A stretch of DNA of 64,000 nucleotides from NCBI RefSeq assembly GCF_000382125.1, contig NZ_KB907549.1, forward strand, positions 124,001 to 188,000, given 5' to 3'. Below the pieces are notes generated by a model. The model was not told where the DNA came from and ran no database searches. It saw only the letters and a list, made by a program, of their open reading frames with translations. Position 1 is the first letter of the stretch; the number at the start of each line of letters is the position of its first letter. The position numbers were made by a program, and so were the translations under genes. Origin of the DNA: Eudoraea adriatica DSM 19308 (lineage in GTDB: Bacteria; Bacteroidota; Bacteroidia; Flavobacteriales; Flavobacteriaceae). Below, in pieces: positions 24,400 through 33,537 of this stretch.

Positions 24400-24780
24400 A
24401 TGAGTGTCAAAGAAAAATATAAGGCAGTCCTGAATTTAGGAGAAAAACTGGGAATAAAAGATGGTGATGTAGTTGAATCTGATGGGGTTTTAAAGATCAA
24501 AGGAGAAGCTCATACCCAATATGAGAAAAATCTAATTTGGGACAAAATAAAAGAAATCGGAGGTGAACATCCAACTGATATTAAAGCAAATATTACCGTG
24601 GGTGATAGTTCTGTTTATCATCGCCATGTGGTTAAAAGCGGAGAGTCTCTTAGCAAAATAGCCAAACATTATTATGGGGATGCCATGAAATACAAACAGA
24701 TTTTTAATGCAAATACGAATATTCTAAGTAACCCGGATATAATCCATCCGGATCAGGTATTGATAATTCCTAACCTATAG
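24400..24780 (+). CDS. BON-LysM protein, Kbp/YgaU-like
   Basis: 126 residues with no signal peptide. Residues about 10-65 form a BON-like domain (LGIKDGDVVESDGVLKIKGE and WDKIKEIGGEHPTDIKANI); residues 77-125 form a LysM domain (HVVKSGESLSKIAKHYYGDA, then IFNANTNILSNPDIIHPDQV). This two-domain cytoplasmic layout is that of E. coli Kbp, which binds K+. By family, a K+-responsive role is possible, but binding to peptidoglycan is also considered for LysM. It stands alone between rpsA (divergent) and cmk (convergent). Confidence 0.88.
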   Translation: MSVKEKYKAVLNLGEKLGIKDGDVVESDGVLKIKGEAHTQYEKNLIWDKIKEIGGEHPTDIKANITVGDSSVYHRHVVKSGESLSKIAKHYYGDAMKYKQIFNANTNILSNPDIIHPDQVLIIPNL

Positions 24781-24793
24781 ATTGTTAATTTAT

Positions 24794-24825
24794 AAAAAAA
24801 GAACGCTTTTAAGCGTTCTTTTTTT
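24794..24825. terminator. Bidirectional terminator shared by the LysM gene and cmk
   Basis: A near-perfect palindrome: AAAAAAAGAACGCTT at 24794-24808, two bases, and its complement at 24811-24825. Each strand ends in a T run. The right half includes the last codons and the stop codon (24809-24811) of cmk, so the coding end doubles as terminator. Confidence 0.9.
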
Positions 24826-25513
24826 GTTTATCAATGACCTTCAAAGCGTAATAATAGATTCTCTCAAACTGTTCTTTTAAGCCCATATCGCTATTGTCAA
24901 ATATTATAGCATCTTTGGCCCTAACCAGCGGCGAAGATGCTCTGTGCGAGTCAATATAATCGCGCTCACGAACATTTTTCAGCACTTCTTCATAAGCAAC
25001 GTTTTCTCCCCGTGAAATCAATTCCTTATAGCGTCTTGATGCTCTGATGTCTGGAGAAGCCGTCATAAATATTTTAAGCTCTGCATTCGGAAAAACAACA
25101 GTTCCTATGTCTCGGCCATCCATAACCACCCCTTCCTTGTCACCCATTTCTCGTTGCATGCTAACTAATTTCTTCCGAACTTCAGGGATTACAGAAATTT
25201 TGCTAACTTCTTTAGAAACCCGCATACTTCTTATTTCCTTCTCTACATTCTTCTCATTGAGGAACATTTCTGAATATCCTAAGTCCTTATTGTACTGAAA
25301 TCTGAGCTTTGCCATTGGTAGCACGCCAAGTAACTTCTTAACGTCTATTTCATGATCAACAATGCAATTCTGCTCTAAAGCAAATAAGGTAATAGCGCGG
25401 TACATTGCACCGGTATCAACATACACGTAATTCAATGCTTTGGCTAATTCTTTGGCAATGGTACTTTTACCTGTCGAAGAATAGCCATCAATTGCAATAA
25501 TAATCTTGCTCAT
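24809..25513 (-). CDS. cmk: (d)CMP kinase
   Basis: 234 residues; phosphorylates CMP and dCMP using ATP. The P-loop IAIDGYSSTGKSTIAKEL is at residue 5, TGAMYRAI near 36, VMDGRDIGTVVFP near 133, and the arginine-rich RASRRYKEL lid near 158. Length fits the family. ATG at 25513. Its end lies in the shared terminator with the LysM gene. It is 96 bases after the lon stop and on the same strand, but a separate promoter is not visible. Confidence 0.96.
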   Translation of the reverse strand: MSKIIIAIDGYSSTGKSTIAKELAKALNYVYVDTGAMYRAITLFALEQNCIVDHEIDVKKLLGVLPMAKLRFQYNKDLGYSEMFLNEKNVEKEIRSMRVSKEVSKISVIPEVRKKLVSMQREMGDKEGVVMDGRDIGTVVFPNAELKIFMTASPDIRASRRYKELISRGENVAYEEVLKNVRERDYIDSHRASSPLVRAKDAIIFDNSDMGLKEQFERIYYYALKVIDKQKKNA

Positions 25514-25609
25514 ATGTTAAAAGTATAGAGAAATGATTAAAGTGAAACAAAAATATCCTTTTTATGCAATCCTTAGAATTCGAGGTTAAATTTAGTATCA
25601 TAATATCAT

Positions 25610-28060
25610 TTATAATTTCTTGGCGTTTTTTACTTTTTGGTCAGTAATGGCCATGTCTATTACCTCACTCATATCCGTAACATAATGAAATGTTAGCCCT
25701 TTCAGGTATTCCTCTTTAATCTCCAGAATATCTTTTCTGTTCTCCTCTGATAGTATTATCTCCTTTATCCTGGCCCTTTTAGCCGCAAGTATTTTTTCCT
25801 TTATACCGCCAACGGGTAAAACTTTGCCTCTTAAGGTTATCTCACCGGTCATAGCCAGGCTTTTTTTAACCTTTTTCTGAGCAAACAAAGAAACCAGTGA
25901 AGTAAGCATTGTAATGCCCGCACTTGGGCCATCTTTCGGTGTTGCCCCTTCAGGCACATGAATATGGACATTATATTTATCAAAAACTTCAGGGTTTATG
26001 CCAAAACTCTCTGCATTAGATTTTATATACTCCATTGCAATGGTGGCGGATTCCTTCATAACTTTGCCTAAGTTACCAGTTATGTTGAGGGTTCCTTTAC
26101 CTTTAGACAAAATAGATTCGATAAAAAGAATATCCCCTCCTACACTGGTCCAGGCTAATCCGGTTACCACTCCGGCAATGTCATTATTTTCATATTTATC
26201 GCGCTCCATCCTGGCAGGACCTAATACTTTTTCTATATCCTTATTGCTAATCTTCACGCTATATGACTCCTCGATAGCAATTGATTTAGCTGCATATCGG
26301 ACCATTTTTGCTATTTGCTTTTCCAGTCCTCTAACACCAGATTCGCGCGTATAGCCTTCAACGATTTTTTCCAGCTGGGGTTTTCCAATTTTTAAATCTT
26401 TCGATGAGAGGCCGTGTTCTTTAAGTTGTTTTGGGAGCAAATGTCGTTTCGCAATTTCCACTTTTTCTTCAATTGTATACCCGGTAACATTTATTATCTC
26501 CATTCTATCACGCAAGGCGGGTTGAATCGTAGAAAGATTGTTGGCTGTTGCAATAAACATGACTTTAGAAAGATCATAACCAAGTTCCAGGAAATTATCA
26601 TGGAATTCGCTATTTTGCTCAGGATCCAGTACCTCTAACATGGCGGAAGACGGATCTCCCTGATGGCTGGCTCCTAATTTATCTATTTCATCCAAAATAA
26701 AGACAGGGTTTGAAGTCCCCGCCTTTTTAATACTTTGCAAGATCCTTCCAGGCATGGCACCTATGTATGTTTTGCGGTGCCCTCTGATTTCCGCTTCATC
26801 TCGCAGACCACCCAAAGACATTCGCACATATTCCCTGCCTAAAGCTTCCGCAACTGACTTACCAAGGGAAGTTTTTCCTACTCCGGGGGGGCCGTAAAGG
26901 CATAAAATTGGAGATTTCATATCATTTCGCAGCTTAAGAACAGCCAAATATTCAATAATCCTTTGCTTTACGTCTTCAAGCCCATAATGATCGCGGTCCA
27001 AAATTCTCTGAGCCCTCTTCAGATCAAATTTGTCTTTGGAATATTCATTCCAGGGTAAATCAAGAAACAAATCGAGATAATTCCTTTGTATGGAATACTC
27101 AGCCACCTGAGGGTTCATCCGTTGCATTTTTGCAAGTTCCTTTTCAAAGTGCTCGGCCACCTTTGCATCCCATTTCTTTTTCTTGGATTTGGCTTGCATT
27201 TCAAGAAACTCCTCATCATAAGAAGCCCCTCCCAGTTCTTCCTGAATGGTTTTCATTTGCTGATGCAAAAAATACTCGCGCTGCTGCTGATCCAGGTCAC
27301 TGCGCACTTTAGATTGGATATCTTTCTGAAGTTCCAACTTCTGAAATTCCACATTCATATATTTTAACGTGGCCAGGGCCCTGTCCTGCAGGTTCGGAAT
27401 CTCTAATAAGTCCTGCTTGTCCTTTACATCCAGATTGAGGTTGGAAGAAACGAAGTTTATCAGGAAAGAATTACTTTCTATATTCTTAATCGCAAAGGAG
27501 GCTTCACTTGGAATGTTAGGATTATTTTTAATGATTTTTAATGCCAGTTCCTTTATCGAATCTATGATGGCCAGAAATTCCTGATCCCCGGGTAAGGGCC
27601 TTACTTCCTCTGCTTCTCGAATTGTGGCGGTCATATAAGGATTCTCCGTAAGAACCTCAGCTATTTCAAATCGTTTTTTTCCCTGTATTATCACAGTTGT
27701 ATTGCCATCAGGCATTTTTAAAACCCTCAATATCCTTGCAACGGTTCCTAAAATATTGATATCCTTAATCCCGGGGTTTTCGGTTTCTTCATCTTTTTGG
27801 GATACAACGCCTATAACTTTAGATCCTTTATTGGCATCCTTTATCAAATTTATTGAGGTATCCCTGCCAGCCGTAATAGGTATTACCACGCCCGGAAACA
27901 ATACAGTATTTCGAAGAGGTAAAATTGGTAAAACCTCGGGTAAGCTTTCATTATTCATCTCCTCTTCATCTTCCGGAGTCAATAACGGTATTAATTCAGA
28001 ATCTTCATCAATTCCCTGTAACGTCATATTGTCAAATTTTGAATACTTTGAATATCCCAT
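25610..28060 (-). CDS. lon: ATP-dependent protease Lon (La)
   Basis: 816 residues. Degrades misfolded and regulatory proteins in the cytoplasm. N domain: [20 protein letters not shown] near residue 40. AAA+ module: [13 protein letters not shown] near 391, [10 protein letters not shown] near 455. Protease domain: catalytic Ser in [10 protein letters not shown] near 710 and Lys in [13 protein letters not shown] near 753. All parts are intact. Residues 1-35 are an acidic N-terminal extension common in Flavobacteriia. The 5' leader contains a six-pair inverted repeat (28079-28097). Confidence 0.97.
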   Translation of the reverse strand: MGYSKYSKFDNMTLQGIDEDSELIPLLTPEDEEEMNNESLPEVLPILPLRNTVLFPGVVIPITAGRDTSINLIKDANKGSKVIGVVSQKDEETENPGIKDINILGTVARILRVLKMPDGNTTVIIQGKKRFEIAEVLTENPYMTATIREAEEVRPLPGDQEFLAIIDSIKELALKIIKNNPNIPSEASFAIKNIESNSFLINFVSSNLNLDVKDKQDLLEIPNLQDRALATLKYMNVEFQKLELQKDIQSKVRSDLDQQQREYFLHQQMKTIQEELGGASYDEEFLEMQAKSKKKKWDAKVAEHFEKELAKMQRMNPQVAEYSIQRNYLDLFLDLPWNEYSKDKFDLKRAQRILDRDHYGLEDVKQRIIEYLAVLKLRNDMKSPILCLYGPPGVGKTSLGKSVAEALGREYVRMSLGGLRDEAEIRGHRKTYIGAMPGRILQSIKKAGTSNPVFILDEIDKLGASHQGDPSSAMLEVLDPEQNSEFHDNFLELGYDLSKVMFIATANNLSTIQPALRDRMEIINVTGYTIEEKVEIAKRHLLPKQLKEHGLSSKDLKIGKPQLEKIVEGYTRESGVRGLEKQIAKMVRYAAKSIAIEESYSVKISNKDIEKVLGPARMERDKYENNDIAGVVTGLAWTSVGGDILFIESILSKGKGTLNITGNLGKVMKESATIAMEYIKSNAESFGINPEVFDKYNVHIHVPEGATPKDGPSAGITMLTSLVSLFAQKKVKKSLAMTGEITLRGKVLPVGGIKEKILAAKRARIKEIILSEENRKDILEIKEEYLKGLTFHYVTDMSEVIDMAITDQKVKNAKKL

Positions 28061-28078
28061 ATCATTTTATTCGGTCAT

Positions 28079-28097
28079 TCTGTCATTTAAGGACAGA
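28079..28097. repeat. Inverted repeat in the lon leader
   Basis: TCTGTC at 28079-28084 and GACAGA at 28092-28097 with a seven-base gap, 19 bases upstream of the lon ATG. It might be an operator or RNA hairpin; it does not resemble CIRCE. Six pairs can arise by chance. The rest of 28061-28277 shows no gene or strong motif. Confidence 0.3.
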
Positions 28098-28277
28098 TTA
28101 ACTATTACTTTATTCTATCTAAACTACATTAAATAGCCCATATTTAAGCGTAAACCACTGTAAATACCAGCTTTTCAGTTTACTTAAGACAATTCTTATG
28201 CCAACAAAGAAATATTTTTCCATAAAAAGTGTAACATTACTTAAATTAATCAATCTTTAATACAAAGCATTTACTTT

Positions 28278-28829
28278 TTGAGCCAAAATAAAGTACATAC
28301 TGAAGCCTTGTTGCAATTGTGTCTGGAGGGTAAGCAAAGTGCACAAATGGAGATTTACAATCGCTATTACAAAGCCATGTTCAACACGGCATACAGAATT
28401 GTAAAAGATAGTGCAGAAGCTGAAGATGTTATGCAGGAATCGTTTTTGAATGCTTTTACGAAACTGCATACGTTTAAAGGAGACGTTACTTTTGGTGCGT
28501 GGTTAAAGCGCATTGTTATTAACAAAAGTATCTACCATTACAGAAAGCAGAAGAAAAAAAATGAGGTAGGATTAGATGAAATATTGTACAAGGTCGAAGA
28601 TAATGAAGGAATTGCCGAGGATCATGGGAATACAGAACGAATGGCTCAAAAAGTACTGGAAACCATGAAACAATTGAAAGACAATTACAGAATTTCTTTG
28701 ACCTTACATCTAATTGAAGGCTATGATTACGAAGAGATTAGTTCAATCATGGGTATAAGCTATGCGAATTGCAGGACGACAATATCCAGGGCAAAGGATA
28801 GTTTGAGAAAAAAAATGATAAATGCTTAA
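28278..28829 (+). CDS. ECF-type RNA polymerase sigma factor
   Basis: 183 residues. Region 2 (YYKAMFNTAYRIVKDSAEAE and DVMQESFLNAF) lies at about 29-62, with FGAWLKRIVINKSIYHYRK near 73; region 4 (YDYEEISSIMGISYANCRTT) is at about 150-170. The start is TTG at 28278: no ATG or GTG lies between the upstream stop and region 2, and the next ATG would cut into it. It is two bases from the downstream anti-sigma-like gene, so the two are an operon with the two adhesin-like genes behind them. Confidence 0.92.
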   Translation: MSQNKVHTEALLQLCLEGKQSAQMEIYNRYYKAMFNTAYRIVKDSAEAEDVMQESFLNAFTKLHTFKGDVTFGAWLKRIVINKSIYHYRKQKKKNEVGLDEILYKVEDNEGIAEDHGNTERMAQKVLETMKQLKDNYRISLTLHLIEGYDYEEISSIMGISYANCRTTISRAKDSLRKKMINA

Positions 28830-28831
28830 TT

Positions 28832-29398
28832 ATGAATGAAGATCGAAAAATAGAGGAATTGTTTAAAAACCTTCAAGGTTCTTTTGATACGGAAGAACCA
28901 GGAGTAGGCCATGAGGAAAGATTCCTGCAGAAATTAAGCAATTCCAATGGTGTGGTAAGACTAAAGCCAAAAAAGAATAATTGGTGGAGGCCATTATCTA
29001 TAGCCGCTTCCATTATATTGCTTTTCGCAGTTGGGGCATCCCTCTATACGACGGGCAGACCTTCAATAGATGAACAGGTGGCTAAAATATCACCGGAAGT
29101 TTCGCAAACGCAGTTTTATTTTGCCAACCTCATTGATGGACAAATTAAAGAACTGGTAGACCAGAGTACACCTGAGACAAAAAAATTAGTTGATGACACT
29201 TTGTTGCAATTAAATAAACTGGAAAAAAATTATAAAAAACTCGAACAAGATCTAATTGACGGGGGAAACAGCAAACTAATACTCAGTGCTATGATTACCA
29301 ATTTCCAAACACGCATTGATTTATTACAGGAAGTTATGGACAAAATAGAAAACATTAAAACTTTTAAAAATTACGATGATGAAAACATTACTATTTAA
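28832..29398 (+). CDS. Anti-sigma-factor-like single-pass membrane protein
   Basis: 188 residues. A cytoplasmic N-terminal segment of about 50 residues (MNEDRKIEELFKNLQGSFDT) is followed by one membrane helix at 53-72 (SIAASIILLFAVGASLYT) and a coiled-coil-like periplasmic part (KKLVDDTLLQLNKLEKNYKK). This is the usual shape of a membrane anti-sigma factor, but I see no zinc (HxxxCxxC) ZAS motif. The role is inferred from position directly behind the sigma gene. Its last 23 bases overlap the next gene. Confidence 0.75.
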   Translation: MNEDRKIEELFKNLQGSFDTEEPGVGHEERFLQKLSNSNGVVRLKPKKNNWWRPLSIAASIILLFAVGASLYTTGRPSIDEQVAKISPEVSQTQFYFANLIDGQIKELVDQSTPETKKLVDDTLLQLNKLEKNYKKLEQDLIDGGNSKLILSAMITNFQTRIDLLQEVMDKIENIKTFKNYDDENITI

Positions 29399-30467
29399 AT
29401 ATATACTAGTCGCGCTTCTTATAGTGCCGGCAACAGGCCAGGCTTCCAATGGAAATCTCAAAGGCAAGTATACCAAGGAAAAGACGATTAAAAAGGAATT
29501 TGATGTCAATACAGATGCACTCCTAAAAGTTACCAATAGTTATGGTAACTTAACTTTAAGCTCCTGGAACGAGAATAGAGTGGTCATTGAGGTTCATATT
29601 AAAACAAGTGGTAATAACGAGTCAAAAGTACAGGAGAAACTCGATAAAATTACTGTGGATTTTGATGCAAGCAGCGATATGGTTTCGGCAAAAACTATCT
29701 TTAACAAGGATAAGGGCTGGGGCTGGAACTGGGGAAAAAATAACAATGTGAATATGCAAATCAATTATATTATTAAACTGCCGGTAAAAAATAGCGTGCA
29801 TCTTAATAATGATTATGGGAATATTATGCTTGACCGCATTGACGGGCATGCTAAAATTAGTTGTGATTATGGAAGGCTGGAAATTGGTGAATTGCATGGC
29901 AGGAATAATGAATTAAAATTTGATTACACTTCTAAGTCTACTATAGAATATGTGCGAAGTGCCAAAATTTCTGCAGATTACTCAGGGTTTACCATTCAAA
30001 AAGCCGGAGATTTAAACATAAGCGCGGATTATACGAATTCTACAATCGGACAAATGCAAAACCTGGAGTATTCCAGTGATTATGGTAAATTAGAAGTAGA
30101 TGAGGCCTATAGTGTGCAAGGGAACGGGGATTATATAAATGTAAAACTGGGCACTATTCATGGCAATGTGGATATTAATGCAGATTACGGCTCCGTGAGC
30201 ATAAAAAACATGGCTCAGGATGCGGGAAATGTGTCAATACGGTCTGATTATACCGGTATTAAAATAGGATACGATCCAATGTATCACTTCAATTTTGAAA
30301 TCACTACTGAATATGCCGGTGTTAGCGGGAAAGACGATTTTGAAATCAATATAAGTAAAGAAAAATCCAATGAAAGATATTACGAAGGATTTTACGGTAG
30401 CGAAAGCAGTGAAAACAGGATCTCCATAACCAGTGATTATGGCAGTATTAGTTTTACCAAAAATTAA
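29376..30467 (+). CDS. DUF4097-type exported putative adhesin with DYG repeats
   Basis: 363 residues with a signal peptide (residues 1-21, ending ATGQA). The body is a run of about eleven short repeats containing DY(G/T/S), for example NDYGNIML, CDYGRLEI, ADYSGFTI, ADYTNSTI, SDYGKLEV, ADYGSVSI and SDYGSISF, spaced about 16-22 residues: a predicted beta-solenoid. Residues 105-112 (GWGWNWGK) are a tryptophan-glycine insert. It probably sits in the envelope or on the surface. It overlaps the anti-sigma-like gene by 23 bases and precedes a related GIN-type protein. Function unknown; adhesin is only the family label. Confidence 0.8.
   Translation: MMKTLLFKYILVALLIVPATGQASNGNLKGKYTKEKTIKKEFDVNTDALLKVTNSYGNLTLSSWNENRVVIEVHIKTSGNNESKVQEKLDKITVDFDASSDMVSAKTIFNKDKGWGWNWGKNNNVNMQINYIIKLPVKNSVHLNNDYGNIMLDRIDGHAKISCDYGRLEIGELHGRNNELKFDYTSKSTIEYVRSAKISADYSGFTIQKAGDLNISADYTNSTIGQMQNLEYSSDYGKLEVDEAYSVQGNGDYINVKLGTIHGNVDINADYGSVSIKNMAQDAGNVSIRSDYTGIKIGYDPMYHFNFEITTEYAGVSGKDDFEINISKEKSNERYYEGFYGSESSENRISITSDYGSISFTKN
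29796..30459 (+). repeat. Protein-level DY(G/T) repeat region
   Basis: About eleven degenerate repeats of roughly 60 bases inside the DUF4097-type gene. The DNA copies differ strongly, so it is an old, selected protein repeat rather than a recent tandem duplication. Confidence 0.7.
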
Positions 30468-30508
30468 AGATCGCTTTTAAACAACAAATATCAATATACA
30501 AAAAACAC

Positions 30509-31246
30509 ATGATCATGAATAAAATACTAACATTTGGAATAGCCCTTTGCATGGTTGCAGTCACAAATGCACAATGGGGTAAGAAAATTAAAGGAAATGG
30601 AAATATAGTAACCATTGAAAGGTCTACGGATAATTATGATGCCATTTCAGTTTCCGGGTGGTTTGATGTTATGCTGGTCGATGGAACAGAGGGAAAACTG
30701 AGCATTGAGGGAGAGGAAAATTTGCTGGAGTATATAAAAACTGAAGTAAAGGACGGCAAACTGGTAGTTAAGGTAAAAAAGGGCTATAACCTTCAACCTT
30801 CGTCATGGAAAAAGGATGGAGGAATCAAAGTTACTGTACCGGTAGAGAGTCTTAGCGCCCTTTCACTATCAGGATCTGGAGATATTGTCGGTAAAAAAAC
30901 TATTTCAGCTTCGGAATTTAGCACCAGCATGTCGGGCTCGGGAGATATCACACTGGATTTGGAATGTAAAACGATTACCGCATCAATGTCTGGTTCCGGT
31001 GATATTAACTTAAGTGGCACCACTGAAGTATTTGAGGCTCAAATTTCAGGCTCGGGAGATATTCGGGCATATGACCTGATAGCTGATAATGTTGATGCCA
31101 GAGTTTCAGGGTCTGCTGATATTAAGGTTACAGCCAATGAAATGCTAACAGCACGAGTTTCCGGTTCCGGAGATATACACTATAAAGGAGATCCGAAAAA
31201 GATAGATAGTAAATCTTCAGGTTCTGGTGATATTACCAAGGGATAA
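30509..31246 (+). CDS. Head GIN domain (DUF2807) exported protein
   Basis: 245 residues, with a signal peptide (MNKILTFGIALCMVAVTNAQ from residue 3). GNGNIVTIERSTDNYDAISV at 31-50 begins the head GIN domain. SGSGDI-type turns recur at least seven times from residue 121 to the end (SGSGDIV, SGSGDIT, SGSGDIN, SGSGDIR, SGSADIK, SGSGDIH, SGSGDIT), predicting a beta-solenoid like its upstream neighbour. It is the last gene of the sigma operon and is followed by a terminator. Function unknown. Confidence 0.88.
   Translation: MIMNKILTFGIALCMVAVTNAQWGKKIKGNGNIVTIERSTDNYDAISVSGWFDVMLVDGTEGKLSIEGEENLLEYIKTEVKDGKLVVKVKKGYNLQPSSWKKDGGIKVTVPVESLSALSLSGSGDIVGKKTISASEFSTSMSGSGDITLDLECKTITASMSGSGDINLSGTTEVFEAQISGSGDIRAYDLIADNVDARVSGSADIKVTANEMLTARVSGSGDIHYKGDPKKIDSKSSGSGDITKG
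30869..31241 (+). repeat. SGSGDI repeat region
   Basis: Seven copies of S-G-S-(G/A)-D-I spaced 15-24 residues, encoded by differing codons. It marks the turns of a predicted right-handed beta-solenoid. Confidence 0.85.
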
Positions 31247-31275
31247 AAATTCATCAAAAAACGAACAACAATCCT

Positions 31276-31302
31276 ACCCTGGCAGAAATGTCAGGGTTTT
31301 TT
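31276..31302 (+). terminator. Intrinsic terminator of the sigma/adhesin operon
   Basis: ACCCTGGCA, loop GAAA, TGTCAGGGT (one G-U pair), then a T run on the plus strand. The right arm contains the last base pairs and stop codon (31291-31293) of the convergent MFS gene. Confidence 0.88.
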
Positions 31303-32613
31303 ATGTACTCTGGTCAATAAAAACAATCCGCATAGGAAAAACAGTCCCAGAAATATGGTTGCATTTCGCATGCTTCCTGTAAACTGGGCAATAAATCCAT
31401 ATAAAAAAGTGCCGATCACAATTCCAAGTTTTTCAGCCACATCATAAAAACTAAAAAAAGAAGCCGTATCTGTTGTTTCCGGGATAAATTTGGAATAGGT
31501 AGATCTCGATAAAGCCTGTATACCACCCATGACAATTCCCACACAACCAGCGGCTATATAAAAATCGATTGGAGTAATCAGGAAATAGGCATAGATACAG
31601 ATTATTACCCATAAAATATTTATCCCCATAAGGGTCTTTATGTTGCCAAATTTTTTTGATGCCTTAGCCGTCATGGTAGCCCCGAAAATGGCTACCAATT
31701 GAATAACCAGAATACTAACGATTAATCCTGTAGTTCGCTCACTATCCGAACCCCAGTTGATCTCCTGTTCGCCAAAATAAGTAGCTATCAACATAACAGT
31801 CTGAACAGCCATACTGTATACAAAAAATGCTGCCAGATATCGCTTTAGTTTTATTTCATTTCCTAATTGATGCCATACCCCTTTTAATTCTTTGAATCCA
31901 TTGAAAATAATATTTTGCCTCACTCCGGGCCGTTTAACTCCTTTAGGCAGATAATAAAAAGTATATTGACTAAACAAAATCCACCAAATACCAACTGTTA
32001 CGAAAGAATATTTCATGGCTCTGATCTCAGCTGCCTCAGAGGCATCGGTTTCTATCCCAAAAATATTGGGTTTCATAACCATGGCTAGGTTAACTAATAG
32101 CAAAAGAACACTTCCTATATAACCCATGGAAAATCCTTTTGCGCTAATACTATCCTGTTGCTCGGGGAATGCGATATCCGGCAGGTAAGAATTATTGATT
32201 GCAAAACTCACCCAGAATCCCACTAGACCAAAAAAGTAACATCCCAGGCCCAAATAAATATTTTCCAGAGAAAACCAGTAAAGCCCGATACAGGAAATTC
32301 CTCCCAGGTAACAAAAAAATTTCATAAAGATTTTCTTATTCCCCAGATAATCTGCGATACCGGAAATTAGCGGTGTAATTACACCAATGAACAAAAAAGC
32401 GGCCGATGTAAGATAACTTATCAATGGTGCACGCTCAATTTCACCACCAAAAACAGCTACTTTCTCAATTTCGGCTGCCCGAAACAAAGCTCCATAAAAA
32501 ATTGGGAAAATTGCTGATGCAATAACGAGGCTATATACAGAGTTCGCCCAGTCATAAAATGCCCAGGCATTTAATAATCTCTTACTTCCTTTTATTGCAA
32601 AAGTTCTGGCCAT
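31291..32613 (-). CDS. MFS transporter, UMF1/Atg22-like
   Basis: 440 residues with about twelve predicted helices. The N-terminal NAWAFYDWANSVYSLVIASA near residue 15 is the signature of the UMF1 (vacuole effluxer Atg22-like) family; GGIQALSRSTYSKFIPE near 360 is the second family motif. The substrate is not known. It is 72 bases after the M48 lipoprotein gene on the same strand; a functional link is not evident. Its end overlaps the terminator of the facing operon. Confidence 0.88.
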   Translation of the reverse strand: MARTFAIKGSKRLLNAWAFYDWANSVYSLVIASAIFPIFYGALFRAAEIEKVAVFGGEIERAPLISYLTSAAFLFIGVITPLISGIADYLGNKKIFMKFFCYLGGISCIGLYWFSLENIYLGLGCYFFGLVGFWVSFAINNSYLPDIAFPEQQDSISAKGFSMGYIGSVLLLLVNLAMVMKPNIFGIETDASEAAEIRAMKYSFVTVGIWWILFSQYTFYYLPKGVKRPGVRQNIIFNGFKELKGVWHQLGNEIKLKRYLAAFFVYSMAVQTVMLIATYFGEQEINWGSDSERTTGLIVSILVIQLVAIFGATMTAKASKKFGNIKTLMGINILWVIICIYAYFLITPIDFYIAAGCVGIVMGGIQALSRSTYSKFIPETTDTASFFSFYDVAEKLGIVIGTFLYGFIAQFTGSMRNATIFLGLFFLCGLFLLTRVHKKP

Positions 32614-32685
32614 TTATTAAAAAGCTACTCTTTAAAAGCAGCCTCGAATATACAACTATTAGAGCAATCACCATTTGAGATCGGC

Positions 32686-33501
32686 CTATTGAAAAGAAGT
32701 AACACCGAACTTCTGAGCTTCCTGTCTTGCTAAAGGAGCCCATTGGATTAAATTGGCAATCCTGGTATCATTCGATGGGTGGGTACTTAAAAATTCCAGT
32801 GGAGTATTCCCTCCTGCGCTTGCCTTCATACGTTTCCATAATTCAGCAGCCTCATCCGGATTATAGCCAGCAATAGCCATAATTTGAAGTCCTATTCTAT
32901 CCGCTTCAGTTTCATGACTGCGACTGAACGGCAGCATAACTCCAACTGATGAACCAATTCCGTATGCCTGGTTAAACATATTTCTCGATTCTTCATCCTG
33001 AATCGCAATATTTCCTGCAACCGCTCCCAGTTGCTGAAGGGTTCCTGCACTCATTCTCTGTGCGCCGTGATCTGCCAGGGCATGAGCCACTTCATGACCC
33101 ATTACTACAGCAACTCCTGTTTCTCCCTGGCAAACAGGCAGAATACCGGTATAAAAAACAATCTTGCCGCCAGGCATACACCAGGCATTAATTTGATCGT
33201 CTTTTACCAAATTGTATTCCCATCGGTAATCCTTTAGATAGCCGGGATATCCATTCGCCGACAACCATCTTTCAGCAGCAGAAGAAATTCGCTGCCCAAC
33301 CTTTGAAATCATCCTGGCTTCGGCAGAATTCTCGAGGACCTCATTTTGTCCGATAAATTCATCGTATTGGGAGAAGGCCATTGGGAATATCTGACTGTTG
33401 GGATAGAAGTTCAAAACTTTCTGCCCGGTAAATGGATTGACTTTGCAAGAGGCAATTCCCAATAATAATACGAATGCCAGTACAACCTTTTTCGTGCTCA
33501 T
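32686..33501 (-). CDS. M48-family metalloprotease lipoprotein
   Basis: 271 residues. A lipoprotein signal ends LLLGIASC with Cys19. Zinc motif HEVAHALADH (HExxH) near residue 145 and ETEADRIGLQIMA near 203 provide the third ligand; LSTHPSNDTRI near 240 is the family's C-terminal motif. It resembles LoiP/BepA-type envelope proteases that act on outer-membrane or periplasmic proteins, with no TPR part. Directly upstream of an MFS gene. Confidence 0.93.
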   Translation of the reverse strand: MSTKKVVLAFVLLLGIASCKVNPFTGQKVLNFYPNSQIFPMAFSQYDEFIGQNEVLENSAEARMISKVGQRISSAAERWLSANGYPGYLKDYRWEYNLVKDDQINAWCMPGGKIVFYTGILPVCQGETGVAVVMGHEVAHALADHGAQRMSAGTLQQLGAVAGNIAIQDEESRNMFNQAYGIGSSVGVMLPFSRSHETEADRIGLQIMAIAGYNPDEAAELWKRMKASAGGNTPLEFLSTHPSNDTRIANLIQWAPLARQEAQKFGVTSFQ

Positions 33502-33537
33502 TTTTAATGAATAATTAAGGTTTAAAATACAAAATAT

